A stretch of DNA of 39,899 bases from the NCBI GenBank assembly GCA_910585275.1, contig CAJUCW010000033.1, positions 1 to 39,899 on the forward strand. Reading direction: 5' to 3'. Source of the DNA: an uncultured Muribaculaceae bacterium. Its GTDB lineage: Bacteria > Bacteroidota > Bacteroidia > Bacteroidales > Muribaculaceae. Shown in pieces: positions 1-8,570 of the stretch (positions within the stretch are counted from its first letter, which is position 1; each line of letters opens with the position of its first letter). The position numbers and the translations under genes were made by a program. The notes below the pieces were generated by a model. That model worked only from the letters and a program-made list of their open reading frames with translations. It searched no databases and was not told the origin of the DNA.

Positions 1-58
1 ACACGATCCATTTTAAGCTTGAATAATCAAGCCATTAACTGAATATCCCTATGTAGGC

Positions 59-2842
59 ATGGAGACAGTGACTGTTACCCTCGCCGAAAACATGGTGATT
101 AAAATGAAAACCGCCGGGACCGACCTCGCCGACCTCGTGGTCATCGGCTACGGTTCCGCCCGTAAGCTTGGCTCTGTCGTCGGCTCAGTTTCCGTTGTCG
201 GCGAGCAGGCCCTTGAAAACAGTCCGACAGCCACATTCATCGACGCCCTCCAGGGACAGGTGCCGGGTCTTAACATTTTCTCAAACTCCGGCGACCCCTC
301 ATCAGTCAACAATTCGGTACGCATCCGCGGTGTCAGCTCCCTCAACGCCGGCACCACCCCGCTTTATATACTCGACGGCGCTCCCATCTCGGCAAGCGTC
401 TTCACAACCCTCAACTCTGACGATATCCAGAACATCACCGTGCTAAAGGATGCCGCATCCGTGGCAATCTATGGATCTCGTGCGGCAAACGGTGTCATCG
501 TAATTACATCGAAAAGAGGATCATACGGGATGAAGCCGAAGCTCACCGTACGTGCCAACTACGGATGGTCGCAGATGGTGGAAGACAACGTGGAGATGAT
601 GAACTCTGCTCAATATATCGAATTCCGCGACAAAATCGGATCTCCGGTTTCCGACGAAATCAGGGAGGTCGCTGACAAGTTTGGCATATCCACCAACTGG
701 CGTGACGTTGTCTTCAACAACAGCGCGCCGACTTATTCTGTTAACGCCGCGTTGTCGGGCGGAGGTGACATGATGTCATATTATCTGTCGCTCGACCATT
801 ACGATGCCGAGGGTATCATCACCCAGTCAGGAATGCGCCGTGAGACACTCCGCGTGAACCTCAACGCGAAACTCAACGACTGGTTCCGCGTCGGAATACA
901 ATCAAACCTCGGTTATACCAAATATCAGACCAATGCCGAAGCTGAGGCAGACGGAATCTACACCTCCAACCCGATGGTGTTCGCCCGCATCGCCTTCCCC
1001 TATGATTCGCCATACTACTACACTGTCGGAGAAAACGGCAAACCTGTATTCGGTGAAAAATCAATGTATCTTCACTATTCCCAGCTCACTTCTCCCGATT
1101 TCAACACAAGCATACGCGACAGTTACCGCACTAAGGTTACTGCCAACGTAAACCTTTTCGAGCAGATTACCCCGATTCCGGGACTCATCATAAAGGCACA
1201 ACAGGCTGTGGATGCCTACGACTACCGCCTCAGCAACCGCAACACCCCCTATGAATCTTACAAGACTCCCATGGGCGATATAATTGGCGATGTGGCATTG
1301 GGCGAAATAAACACAGGCATTAGCCAACAGAGATTCGAGAGATACTATTCCTGGACTTATACCAACACTGCGGAATACAGTTTCAATATCAAAGACATCC
1401 ACAACATCATCCTTCTCGCCGGACAGGAGTCGATCTTCACACGATCCAACTCCTTCGGGGCGGCTTCAACCGGACACACCGACCAGAGAATGATGTTCCT
1501 GAACCAGGGTACTTCCGTGACTCTCAAAAATCTATCAGAGTCTTTAACCACCACTACGTTCAATTCATTTTTCTTCAAGGCAGACTACGACTACGACAAC
1601 CGTTACTTCCTTTCGGCATCTTACCGTCGCGACGGCAGTTCAAGATTCTCCCCGCTTCACAAATGGGCCGACTTCTTCTCTGTCGGCGGTATGTGGAACG
1701 CCAAGAACGAAAAGTTCCTCAACGATGTGACCTGGCTTGACGAGGCCCAGGCCCGAATAAGCTACGGAACAACCGGAAACGCCTTTATTCCAGATTATCA
1801 GTTCTATGGATCCGTAGGGTCTTACGTAGGCGGATATGGTCCCGGCGAAATCACTTCCGCCACCACCGTTGCCTCGCCTTCCAACCTTCACCTCACATGG
1901 GAGACCGTACGCTCGTTCGACGTCGGCATGCGCCTGAGGGCCCTTAATCTCATCACCCTCGATTTCGACTTCTACCACAGGACAACCAAAGACATGCTCA
2001 TGAATATCCCCTGGAGTTTCACCACCGGATTCGCTTCGGGCTGGGGCAACATCGGCTCAATGAACAACACCGGTGTCGATGTAAACCTCATGGCCGACAT
2101 CATCAAGGGCAACGAATGGTATTGGGGTATCCGCGCCAATTTCAACTACAACCGCAACCGCATCACCGAGCTTTTCAACGGCCGCGACAGCTATACGGTT
2201 GCCGGGACAGGACTCCGGTATGAAGTTGGTCACCAGGCAGGTGAGTTCTATACAGTGAGGTATCTCGGCGTTGACCCGGCCGACGGAAAGCAGGTATGGC
2301 TCGACAAGAACGACAACCCCACCAAGGTTTACAACGAGGAGGAGAACTCCGTGATGACAGGGAAGAGCCAGTATGCTCCCTGGACCGGTGGTTTCGGCAC
2401 GACTCTCTCTTGGAAAGGACTTGCCCTGCAGGCTGATTTCAACTGGGCCGCCAAGAAATACATGACCAACAACGACGCATACTTCCTTCAGAATGCAGCA
2501 CAGGGCAACGGACAGAACCAGACCGTGGAAATGCTCAACGTCTGGACAAAACCCGGCGACGTGACCATCTATCCTAACGCCACCGAGACAATCCAGTTTG
2601 ACTCCCGTCTCCTTGAAGACGCCTCTTTCCTGCGTCTGAAAGCCCTGACCTTGAGCTATACGCTGCCGAAGAATATCCTCAGCAAAATACATTTCGACAA
2701 TGTTCTGCTCCACTTCACCGGACGCAACCTGTGGACCGTGACCAAATTCAATGGATACGACCCCGAGCCACAGGCCAACGTATTCCAGTTCGCGTATCCC
2801 AACACACGCCAGTATGAGTTCGGAATCGAGGTGACAATCTAA
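59..2842 (+). CDS. SusC-like TonB-dependent outer-membrane receptor, N-terminally truncated
   Basis: SusC/RagA-type receptors import glycans or peptides across the outer membrane with a SusD lid. The sequence shows the linker into the plug (LADLVVIGYG), plug motifs (VRIRGVSSLNAG, PLYILDGAPI, ITVLKDAASVAIYGSRAANG) and a long aromatic-rich beta-barrel ending in a C-terminal strand (TRQYEFGIEVTI). At 927 residues it is short for the family, usually about 1,000 or more. It has no signal peptide and almost none of the N-terminal carboxypeptidase-regulatory-like domain. The codons just before the ATG (YPYVG then METVTV) still resemble the end of that domain, but in-frame TAA (14-16) and TGA (20-22) close the frame. 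SusD follows after 22 bp. As written the product could not be exported, so it is either a 5'-deleted gene or one end of a recombination or assembly junction. The family call is sure; functionality is doubtful. Confidence 0.9.
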   Translation: METVTVTLAENMVIKMKTAGTDLADLVVIGYGSARKLGSVVGSVSVVGEQALENSPTATFIDALQGQVPGLNIFSNSGDPSSVNNSVRIRGVSSLNAGTTPLYILDGAPISASVFTTLNSDDIQNITVLKDAASVAIYGSRAANGVIVITSKRGSYGMKPKLTVRANYGWSQMVEDNVEMMNSAQYIEFRDKIGSPVSDEIREVADKFGISTNWRDVVFNNSAPTYSVNAALSGGGDMMSYYLSLDHYDAEGIITQSGMRRETLRVNLNAKLNDWFRVGIQSNLGYTKYQTNAEAEADGIYTSNPMVFARIAFPYDSPYYYTVGENGKPVFGEKSMYLHYSQLTSPDFNTSIRDSYRTKVTANVNLFEQITPIPGLIIKAQQAVDAYDYRLSNRNTPYESYKTPMGDIIGDVALGEINTGISQQRFERYYSWTYTNTAEYSFNIKDIHNIILLAGQESIFTRSNSFGAASTGHTDQRMMFLNQGTSVTLKNLSESLTTTTFNSFFFKADYDYDNRYFLSASYRRDGSSRFSPLHKWADFFSVGGMWNAKNEKFLNDVTWLDEAQARISYGTTGNAFIPDYQFYGSVGSYVGGYGPGEITSATTVASPSNLHLTWETVRSFDVGMRLRALNLITLDFDFYHRTTKDMLMNIPWSFTTGFASGWGNIGSMNNTGVDVNLMADIIKGNEWYWGIRANFNYNRNRITELFNGRDSYTVAGTGLRYEVGHQAGEFYTVRYLGVDPADGKQVWLDKNDNPTKVYNEEENSVMTGKSQYAPWTGGFGTTLSWKGLALQADFNWAAKKYMTNNDAYFLQNAAQGNGQNQTVEMLNVWTKPGDVTIYPNATETIQFDSRLLEDASFLRLKALTLSYTLPKNILSKIHFDNVLLHFTGRNLWTVTKFNGYDPEPQANVFQFAYPNTRQYEFGIEVTI

Positions 2843-2864
2843 ACTGTTTTTTTTGACATCTATT

Positions 2865-4403
2865 ATGAAAAAATTATATTTCAGCATATTGGCAGTATCG
2901 TCGCTTTTCGCCTCGTGCGACCTCAACCAGCTTCCGCAAGGAGTGCTTGAGGAAGAGACCGCCATCAGCAGCAAACTCGATGCCCTTAAATATCGCAACG
3001 GCATCTACTATGCCCTTCGCGACATCACAAACTCCGACTATCTCTACAATATGGAGATTCAGGCCGACATGTTCGTGGGCACCCAAATCAACGGCAACCG
3101 CCTCGGCCAGATAAGCACCGGAGATATCTTTTCAAGCGACAAGGATCTCGAAGGTCTATGGTCCGACCCTTATTTCTATATCGCGGGAGTGAACTACTTC
3201 CTCCCCAACATCGAGAAACTTCTCGCCGACGAGGAGCTTTCGGCAAACGACCGCATCGAGCTTTGCCGCTACCGTGGCGAGGCCAAATGGGCAAGGGCAT
3301 ACTATTATTATTACCTCATCGACCATTATTCTCCGGCTTATGCTCTCTGCGACCCGGACGATAAGAAGACCGGAGTGCCTATTGTGCTGACATACGACCC
3401 TACCGACAGGGTTGACCTATACCCCTCGCGCTCTTCTCTCAACGAGGTATATAAGCAAATCGAACAGGACCTTACCGATGCATATGCCGACATCGAGGCG
3501 TTCGAGAAATCGAGCATCGCAGGCGCCACATCCAACCTCGCGCCCAACGCTCCCTATCTGAGCACCAATACCGTGCTTGCCTTGCAGGCAAGGCTCGCCC
3601 TCCTCAAGGAAGATTATGCCACCGCCATCTCTAAAGCGGAAGCCGTAATCGGAAGCGGGAAATACACCCTTACCGGCATCTCAAGATACCCCAGGATATG
3701 GACAGACGACGAGGGCAGCGAGGTCATTTTCCTCCCTTATGGCGACAAGGCTCAGTCTGATGCCATACAGTCGATGGGTGCAGCGTGGATTAACACGAAA
3801 CTTGACCAGGCCGATTATGTAGCCACGTCAAACGCGTTGGCAATGTATGAGCCAGACGACGTACGCCTGGAATGGTTCTTCGAGCCCCGCGCACTCACGG
3901 TCAACGGCCAGAGTGTGGTGGCGCCTTGCTTCGTGAAATACCCCGGCAACCCGGCGCTCAACACCGGATCGGCCAACAGCCTCAAGAACCTCCCCAAGCC
4001 TTTCCGCCTCAGCGAGATGTATCTTATCGTAGCCGAAGCTGCAGCAATGAGCAGCCAGCCCGACAAGGCCAACAAGGCTCTCAACGACCTCCGCAAGGCG
4101 CGTATCGATGGGTATGCTGCGGAAAACTATGCCGGTCAGAGCCTTGTCAACGAAGTCAGGAAGGAACGTGCCCGCGAGCTTATTGGCGAAGGTTTCCGCA
4201 TAAGCGACCTGCGCCGTTGGAACCTCGGGTTCGCACGCGAAACCAAATATGATATGGAATACGAGGACGTGACGGGAATCCTTGTACCGTCAAGCACAAT
4301 TGTTTCATATCAGCCCGGCGACTACCGTATGATTCTGCCCATCCCCACTGCGGAGATGGAAGCCAACCCCCAGCTGAAAGGGCAGCAGAACCCAGGATAT
4401 TGA
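2865..4403 (+). CDS. SusD/RagB-like nutrient-binding outer-membrane lipoprotein
   Basis: SusD-like lipoproteins cap the SusC barrel on the cell surface and bind the substrate. I chose the ATG at 2865 because it gives a clean lipoprotein signal (MKKLYFSILAVSSLFASC, lipid-anchored Cys18); a TTG four codons upstream adds nothing. The length (512 aa) is normal. Family features include an N-terminal helical TPR-like region (RYRGEAKWARAYYYYYLIDHY), the mid segment KPFRLSEMYLIVAEAAA, and the C-terminal block RARELIGEGFRISDLRRWN. It lies 22 bp after the SusC gene and 36 bp before a third lipoprotein, so the three are probably co-transcribed. No glycosidase, protease or regulator is adjacent, so the substrate cannot be inferred. 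Confidence 0.93.
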   Translation: MKKLYFSILAVSSLFASCDLNQLPQGVLEEETAISSKLDALKYRNGIYYALRDITNSDYLYNMEIQADMFVGTQINGNRLGQISTGDIFSSDKDLEGLWSDPYFYIAGVNYFLPNIEKLLADEELSANDRIELCRYRGEAKWARAYYYYYLIDHYSPAYALCDPDDKKTGVPIVLTYDPTDRVDLYPSRSSLNEVYKQIEQDLTDAYADIEAFEKSSIAGATSNLAPNAPYLSTNTVLALQARLALLKEDYATAISKAEAVIGSGKYTLTGISRYPRIWTDDEGSEVIFLPYGDKAQSDAIQSMGAAWINTKLDQADYVATSNALAMYEPDDVRLEWFFEPRALTVNGQSVVAPCFVKYPGNPALNTGSANSLKNLPKPFRLSEMYLIVAEAAAMSSQPDKANKALNDLRKARIDGYAAENYAGQSLVNEVRKERARELIGEGFRISDLRRWNLGFARETKYDMEYEDVTGILVPSSTIVSYQPGDYRMILPIPTAEMEANPQLKGQQNPGY

Positions 4404-4439
4404 TTTGTTTTTTTTAACCGGTTTTAAATTCTGACAAAT

Positions 4440-5381
4440 ATGAAATTTACCAAAATATTGGCTGCATGCATCGGCTTAATCTCGATGACTGCCTGCTCGG
4501 GCAGCGACGAGTTTAATACCGAGAGCGGAGTCTCGGTAGAGATGGCTCAAGGCGCCATAACCGTAAAAGAGAACAAAGGGCTATTCAATGTGCCTGTAGT
4601 GCTCAACGGAAACACCAACGGCAATGTAAAGGTCACAATCAAAGTGGAAGGTTCCGGCGAGAATCCTGCCCTTCCGTTTGAGGAGAAAGACGGCAAATGG
4701 AGCGGAAACTTCATCGTAACCTCCAAGACTGTCAACATTCCACAAGGCGTAAGCGAAGTCAACATCGAAATCAATACCCACGATGACTTCGACGAGAACC
4801 CCGACAGGACTTTCACCGTGACTATCGTTTCGGCAGAGGGTGCCTCTATCGGGAATCTTGCCTCAACCATCGTGACCATAAAAGACAACGACTCGCTGCC
4901 TTATGAGAAAATACAAGGAGCCTGGAAATTCAAGTTCTTCAGCGTGGCTAATGACAAAGACTCGTTCTGGGATGTAACCATCAACGGGTTTGAAGACAAC
5001 ACACCGGAATACGGCAATCTTCTCACCCTTGACGGCCTCTCAGGATTTATCAGCCCTGCAACCGGGAAGCCCACCAGCCTCGACCTTGATTTCCATAGCC
5101 TTGTGTCGAGCGGAGAGACTTTCGTGGAGATGGTGCTCCCCGAGCCCATCGCGGTATATGACTCTTCAAGCTATCTTTGGGCGATGGTCGGTGAGCTCAC
5201 CGAAGATGGAAAAGTTTCCCTCGACAGGGTGCAGTCTGTTATCAGGGGCGACGTTTCCGAAGATTTCAAAACCATCAGTTTCGACCCGGAAATCGGCATC
5301 GCGTTCGTAGTGGCTTCGCCCGACCTCAGAAACATCTATGGTGTCAGGGAACTTGCATACGACTTCTCGATTACCCGTTGA
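4440..5381 (+). CDS. Surface lipoprotein with a Calx-beta-like domain, third gene of the SusCD locus
   Basis: The protein has a lipoprotein signal (MKFTKILAACIGLISMTAC, Cys19). Residues of about 30-150 form one beta-rich module ending in VTIKDNDS, the typical end of Calx-beta repeats. A second region of about 150 residues I do not recognise begins at YEKIQGAWKFKF and ends at the C terminus. Its place directly after susD is where SusE/SusF-type surface binding lipoproteins or PUL-specific accessory proteins sit, so a substrate-binding or spacer role at the cell surface is inferred. It starts 36 bp after susD and is followed by a strong hairpin terminator. The domain call is moderate; the ligand is unknown. 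Confidence 0.75.
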   Translation: MKFTKILAACIGLISMTACSGSDEFNTESGVSVEMAQGAITVKENKGLFNVPVVLNGNTNGNVKVTIKVEGSGENPALPFEEKDGKWSGNFIVTSKTVNIPQGVSEVNIEINTHDDFDENPDRTFTVTIVSAEGASIGNLASTIVTIKDNDSLPYEKIQGAWKFKFFSVANDKDSFWDVTINGFEDNTPEYGNLLTLDGLSGFISPATGKPTSLDLDFHSLVSSGETFVEMVLPEPIAVYDSSSYLWAMVGELTEDGKVSLDRVQSVIRGDVSEDFKTISFDPEIGIAFVVASPDLRNIYGVRELAYDFSITR

Positions 5382-5432
5382 CATTAAAGGCTAACCCACG
5401 CTAATAAACGGCATTGCCGGCAAAGCGTACCG

Positions 5433-5470
5433 AAAAAAATCCCGGATTCACGAGAATCCGGGATTTTTTT
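5433..5470. terminator. Bidirectional rho-independent terminator
   Basis: An 11-bp perfect stem (ATCCCGGATTC, 5439-5449, with GAATCCGGGAT, 5454-5464) closes a 4-nt loop. An A-run precedes it and a T-run follows, so it works for both the rightward SusCD operon and the convergent leftward meaB. Confidence 0.93.
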
Positions 5471-5490
5471 TAATTCCAAATCACCAACCG

Positions 5491-6579
5491 CTAACGACTA
5501 AAATAAAAGTCGAGCACATCCTTGGCTGCTGTAAACGACGATTGCTCGTTGTTGAGCACCCTCATCTCCTTCTGTTCCAATAAGGCACGCACCTCCGGTA
5601 TGCCATAGAAATGATTGCGCAGCTGCTCGTTGATGGTCTCTATCATCCAATATTTAGCCTGCTCGTGGCGCTTGCGCTCGAAATAACCGGTCTTCTTCAC
5701 ATAATCGAAATAACGGTCTATCATATCCCACACCAGGTCGATGCCCAGTTCATAATAACCGCTGTAGGTAAGCACCTCCGGTTTCCATTTGCTGGGCGAA
5801 GGGGGGAAAAGGAAGAGGGCGTTGCGGAATTGCGAAGCCGCAAGCTTGGCACGCTCCACGTTGTCGCCGTCGCATTTGTTGATTACTATTCCGTCTGCCA
5901 TCTCCATGATGCCACGTTTTATGCCCTGGAGTTCGTCGCCGGTGCCGGCAAGCTGTATGAGAAGGAAAAAGTCAACCATCGAATGCACTGCCGTCTCGCT
6001 CTGGCCTACGCCCACGGTCTCCACGAAAATGGTGTCGTAGCCCGCAGCCTCGCAAAGCACGATGGTCTCCCTCGTCTTCCTCGCCACGCCGCCGAGCGAC
6101 CCCGCCGAAGGGGAAGGGCGTATGAAAGCGTCTTTCTGCTGCGATAGCTTCTCCATCCTCGTCTTGTCGCCGAGGATACTCCCTTTCGTGCGCTCGCTGC
6201 TGGGGTCTATGGCAAGCACGGCGAGTTTATGTCCCTGCCTGAGCACATGGAGTCCGAACACATCGATCGATGTCGATTTCCCGGCACCCGGCACGCCGGT
6301 AATGCCAATTCTCCGGGAGTTGCCCGTATAGGGGAGGCATTTTTCAATCACCTCCTGAGCTATTGCCTGATGGGCATCGGCAGTGCTCTCCACGAGCGTC
6401 ACCGCCCGTCCGAGGATGCTTACGTCGCCCTTCAGGATGCCTTCCACATAATCGTTGACGCTGAGTTCACGCTTGCGGGCCCTTCTTGCCGAGCGGTAAG
6501 GATTGGTAATAGGTTGCGAGGAGACTCCGGAATTCACCTGAAGTCCCTTATATCGGTTGTCGTTCTCTGGATGTTCCAT
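5491..6579 (-). CDS. meaB: MeaB/ArgK-type GTPase, methylmalonyl-CoA mutase chaperone
   Basis: MeaB is a G3E-family GTPase that loads and protects adenosylcobalamin in methylmalonyl-CoA mutase, part of the succinate-to-propionate pathway of Bacteroidales. Visible motifs are the P-loop GVPGAGKST (near residue 100), LAIDPSSERTKGSILGDKTRM, the conserved IRPSPSAGSLGGVARKTRE, the switch segment FVETVGVGQSE, and the base-specificity motif NKCDGDN. The length (362 aa) is close to the family norm. The mutase genes mutA/mutB are not in the window, so it stands alone here. It is a cytoplasmic protein. Confidence 0.93.
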   Translation of the reverse strand: MEHPENDNRYKGLQVNSGVSSQPITNPYRSARRARKRELSVNDYVEGILKGDVSILGRAVTLVESTADAHQAIAQEVIEKCLPYTGNSRRIGITGVPGAGKSTSIDVFGLHVLRQGHKLAVLAIDPSSERTKGSILGDKTRMEKLSQQKDAFIRPSPSAGSLGGVARKTRETIVLCEAAGYDTIFVETVGVGQSETAVHSMVDFFLLIQLAGTGDELQGIKRGIMEMADGIVINKCDGDNVERAKLAASQFRNALFLFPPSPSKWKPEVLTYSGYYELGIDLVWDMIDRYFDYVKKTGYFERKRHEQAKYWMIETINEQLRNHFYGIPEVRALLEQKEMRVLNNEQSSFTAAKDVLDFYFSR

Positions 6580-6599
6580 AAAGCGGTATGGGTTTAAGG

Positions 6600-6746
6600 T
6601 TATGGGTTGTTGGTTGTGGGTTGTGGGTTGTGGGTTAAGAAGGAAAGAGCATTGGCATTAAGGTCATTAAGGTCCTTAATACCTCTGAAAATTAATGACT
6701 AATCACAATTGCTAATCGCTAATCGCTAATCACTAATTGCTAACTG
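6600..6746. repeat. Low-complexity intergenic repeats (GGGTTGT and GCTAATC types)
   Basis: The gap between meaB and the next minus-strand gene holds short tandem units. GGTTGTGGGTTGT-type repeats lie at 6600-6637, and GCTAATC/GCTAATT heptads at about 6693-6752, running into the gene's stop. A similar TTCCTCATTGCTAT tract lies at about 31130-31235. I see no gene here. Confidence 0.7.
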
Positions 6747-7826
6747 CTAATTGCAGCTTCCTACGAGCCGGGCGGTGCGCACCGGATGCAAAGCGTCGTT
6801 GGTCATGACCTCCACATTTATGCGGAAAGCTCCATCGGCGAGACCGGAGGGGTTGAGTTTACCCTTCACAATCCCCTTCTTTCCCGCCTTTATCTTCTTA
6901 GGCACGTGGGTGATGCTGACGAGTTCGTTGCGCGAATATACCCTATCGACAGTCATCGTCGATTTTCCGTCGTTGAGTATCACGAACCGGAAGTCGAGAA
7001 GCTTCCCTTTCTCCACCTCACCGAAATCAACGAATTCGGGAATCAGATATGCCCTCGGTCCGTTATCGATTTCTTCCACACTCATTTTCCGGGTATCGGG
7101 CACTATAATCGCACTGACATCCACCCTGAGCTGTCCGGCTTCGGGATTGTTGCCGTCGGCCACTATTTCCACCGGATATTCCACCGGGCCGTTAAGCGCC
7201 TCTTTCTCAGTTTCAAGATAGAAACTGAATGTGGCGATATCGCCCGGAGGTATTGCAAGAGGTCTCAAGTCAACCGTCATTGCCGGCGACGAGCCTTTCC
7301 ACTTCGGCACAATGGTGTCGCCGCTCTGGTTGTAGGCGTTCAAAAAAAGATGGCGCGGCGTGCCCCTCTTTATCTCCCCGGCTGCAAGCATGGCGGTTTC
7401 CACCCTTAAAGGCCCCGCCTCCACCGGAAAAACCGATTCGAGGGTGCTTTCCGAGCCAATGACGGTGCCGAGAATCCTGACAACGGTAAGGTCATTGTCT
7501 TTTCCGATATACACCTTCACGCTCTTGTCGAATTTCCCGGGACGTCCGATAGGGTTATAGGTAAACGAAACGGTGGCCGTGTCGCCGGGCTGAATCATCT
7601 TATCGGTATAGGTCGCCCCCGTGCATCCGCAACTCGGACGCACCCTGCTGATGAAAGTAGCCTCAGGTCCCTTGTTAACCAACCGCACCACTCCGGTGAC
7701 CGGGCCGTCCGCCTCCTTGAAAGTGCCGAAATTATAGCTCTTCTCAAGCCACTCCACTTCGGCATTCATAGCAAAGACACCCGTCAATGCAACCGCCATA
7801 GAAAATAAAAACCTCTTTTTCCACAT
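6747..7826 (-). CDS. Exported DUF1573 protein
   Basis: I chose the start at 7826 because it gives a normal signal peptide (MWKKRFLFSMAVALTGVFAMNA); an upstream ATG at 7877 would add 17 residues and lies inside a repeat tract. Residues of about 20-125 are a DUF1573 immunoglobulin-like domain with the hallmarks YNFGTFKE, RVRPSCGCTGA and YNPIGRPGKFDKSVKVY. A second beta domain of the same general fold follows, and near residue 265 a further copy begins (PEFVDFGEVEKGKLLDFRFVI). DUF1573 proteins are abundant in Bacteroidetes and have no established biochemical role. A single-domain relative lies next upstream, about 140 bp away. A periplasmic or surface location is inferred. Confidence 0.85.
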   Translation of the reverse strand: MWKKRFLFSMAVALTGVFAMNAEVEWLEKSYNFGTFKEADGPVTGVVRLVNKGPEATFISRVRPSCGCTGATYTDKMIQPGDTATVSFTYNPIGRPGKFDKSVKVYIGKDNDLTVVRILGTVIGSESTLESVFPVEAGPLRVETAMLAAGEIKRGTPRHLFLNAYNQSGDTIVPKWKGSSPAMTVDLRPLAIPPGDIATFSFYLETEKEALNGPVEYPVEIVADGNNPEAGQLRVDVSAIIVPDTRKMSVEEIDNGPRAYLIPEFVDFGEVEKGKLLDFRFVILNDGKSTMTVDRVYSRNELVSITHVPKKIKAGKKGIVKGKLNPSGLADGAFRINVEVMTNDALHPVRTARLVGSCN

Positions 7827-7864
7827 AGCAAATAGCCGTTCAATTTTAAAAGCACAAAGCAATA

Positions 7865-7872
7865 CAAAATTA
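7865..7872 (-). promoter_or_regulatory. Possible -7 element for the DUF1573 gene
   Basis: Read on the minus strand this is TAATTTTG, an exact TAnnTTTG match about 40 bp before the chosen ATG. The expected -33 TTTG is missing because the ATTATGCATT repeat tract occupies that position. The call is weak. Confidence 0.35.
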
Positions 7873-7962
7873 TGCATTATGAATTATGCATTATGAATTA
7901 TGCATTATGAATTATGCATTATGCATTATGCATTATGCATTGTGAATTATGCATTATGAATT
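7870..7962. repeat. ATTATGCATT/ATTATGAATT tandem tract
   Basis: About nine alternating 10-12-bp units of GCATTATGAATT type fill the gap between the two DUF1573 genes. The same units reappear on both sides of the gap before recQ (12176-12300). It is noncoding and self-complementary (ATGCAT cores). Confidence 0.85.
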
Positions 7963-7966
7963 GCCG

Positions 7967-8368
7967 TCACTTAGGCATCACCGTGCCCTTGACTTTCAGA
8001 CGCACCTTCCCGGGCTTCCCGTTGGTCTTTACGGTCACCATCTTGTCAAACGCACCGGGGCGTCCTACAGGGTTATAGGTCACTTTTATCACCCCGCTCT
8101 TTCCGGGGGCTATCGGTTGCTTGGGATAAGAGGGGCGTGTGCAGCCGCATTCGGCTGTGGCATCGAAGATTATCAGGTTGGCCTCTCCCTCGTTGACAAA
8201 TGGAAATTCACACGTCACCGGACCTCCGTTCTCCTTTATTGTTCCGAAATTGTGGGTGGTCTGTTCGCATTTCATCGAAGCCTTGCCGCCACCCTTTGCC
8301 GACATCGAAGCCGTAGCAAGTATGATTGCTAATAGTGCCGCGAAAGCACAATAAACTGTCTTTTTCAT
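7967..8368 (-). CDS. Small exported DUF1573 protein
   Basis: I prefer the ATG at 8368 because the signal peptide (MKKTVYCAFAALLAIILATA) starts there; an in-frame ATG lies five codons upstream. The mature protein is a single DUF1573 domain with THNFGTIKENGGPV, TAECGCTRPSYPKQPI and YNPVGRPGAFDKMVTVKTNG. The tandem CGC motif matches that of the larger neighbour, so the pair looks like a duplication plus extension. A consensus-like promoter lies about 80 bp upstream. The molecular function of the family is unknown. Confidence 0.88.
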   Translation of the reverse strand: MKKTVYCAFAALLAIILATASMSAKGGGKASMKCEQTTHNFGTIKENGGPVTCEFPFVNEGEANLIIFDATAECGCTRPSYPKQPIAPGKSGVIKVTYNPVGRPGAFDKMVTVKTNGKPGKVRLKVKGTVMPK

Positions 8369-8447
8369 TCTATTTTTTATCATATATTATTATAGACAAC
8401 GGAGCCTCCTATAGAGTTTAATCGGTCCGTCAACCCTCATAATTCTA

Positions 8448-8479
8448 CAAATTTAATCAATTCCACCGATTCGCGCAAT
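8448..8479 (-). promoter_or_regulatory. Bacteroidetes-type promoter for the small DUF1573 gene
   Basis: On the minus strand ATTG (8476-8479) is followed by 20 bp and then TAAATTTG (8448-8455), matching TTTG-N20-TAnnTTTG with one mismatch. It predicts a leader of about 75 nt. Confidence 0.6.
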
Positions 8480-8522
8480 CCCGAATTGCAAAAACCGTAA
8501 CGAAAACCTCTTCCCCTACAAT

Positions 8523-8553
8523 TTTGTTGACAATATAATTTTTACTAAATTTG
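8523..8553 (+). promoter_or_regulatory. Bacteroidetes-type promoter for the GlsB-like gene
   Basis: TTTG (8523-8526), a 19-bp spacer and TAAATTTG (8546-8553) are exact matches to the Bacteroidetes primary sigma consensus. Transcription would begin about 10 nt before the ATG at 8571, giving a very short leader. Confidence 0.75.
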
Positions 8554-8570
8554 CAAAAATTCCCTGCCGA

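Noticed and set aside
2057..3004. Long minus-strand ORF opposite the SusC/SusD junction
   Set aside because: It is antisense to two well-recognised genes with no recognisable motif; the length reflects GC-rich codon bias.
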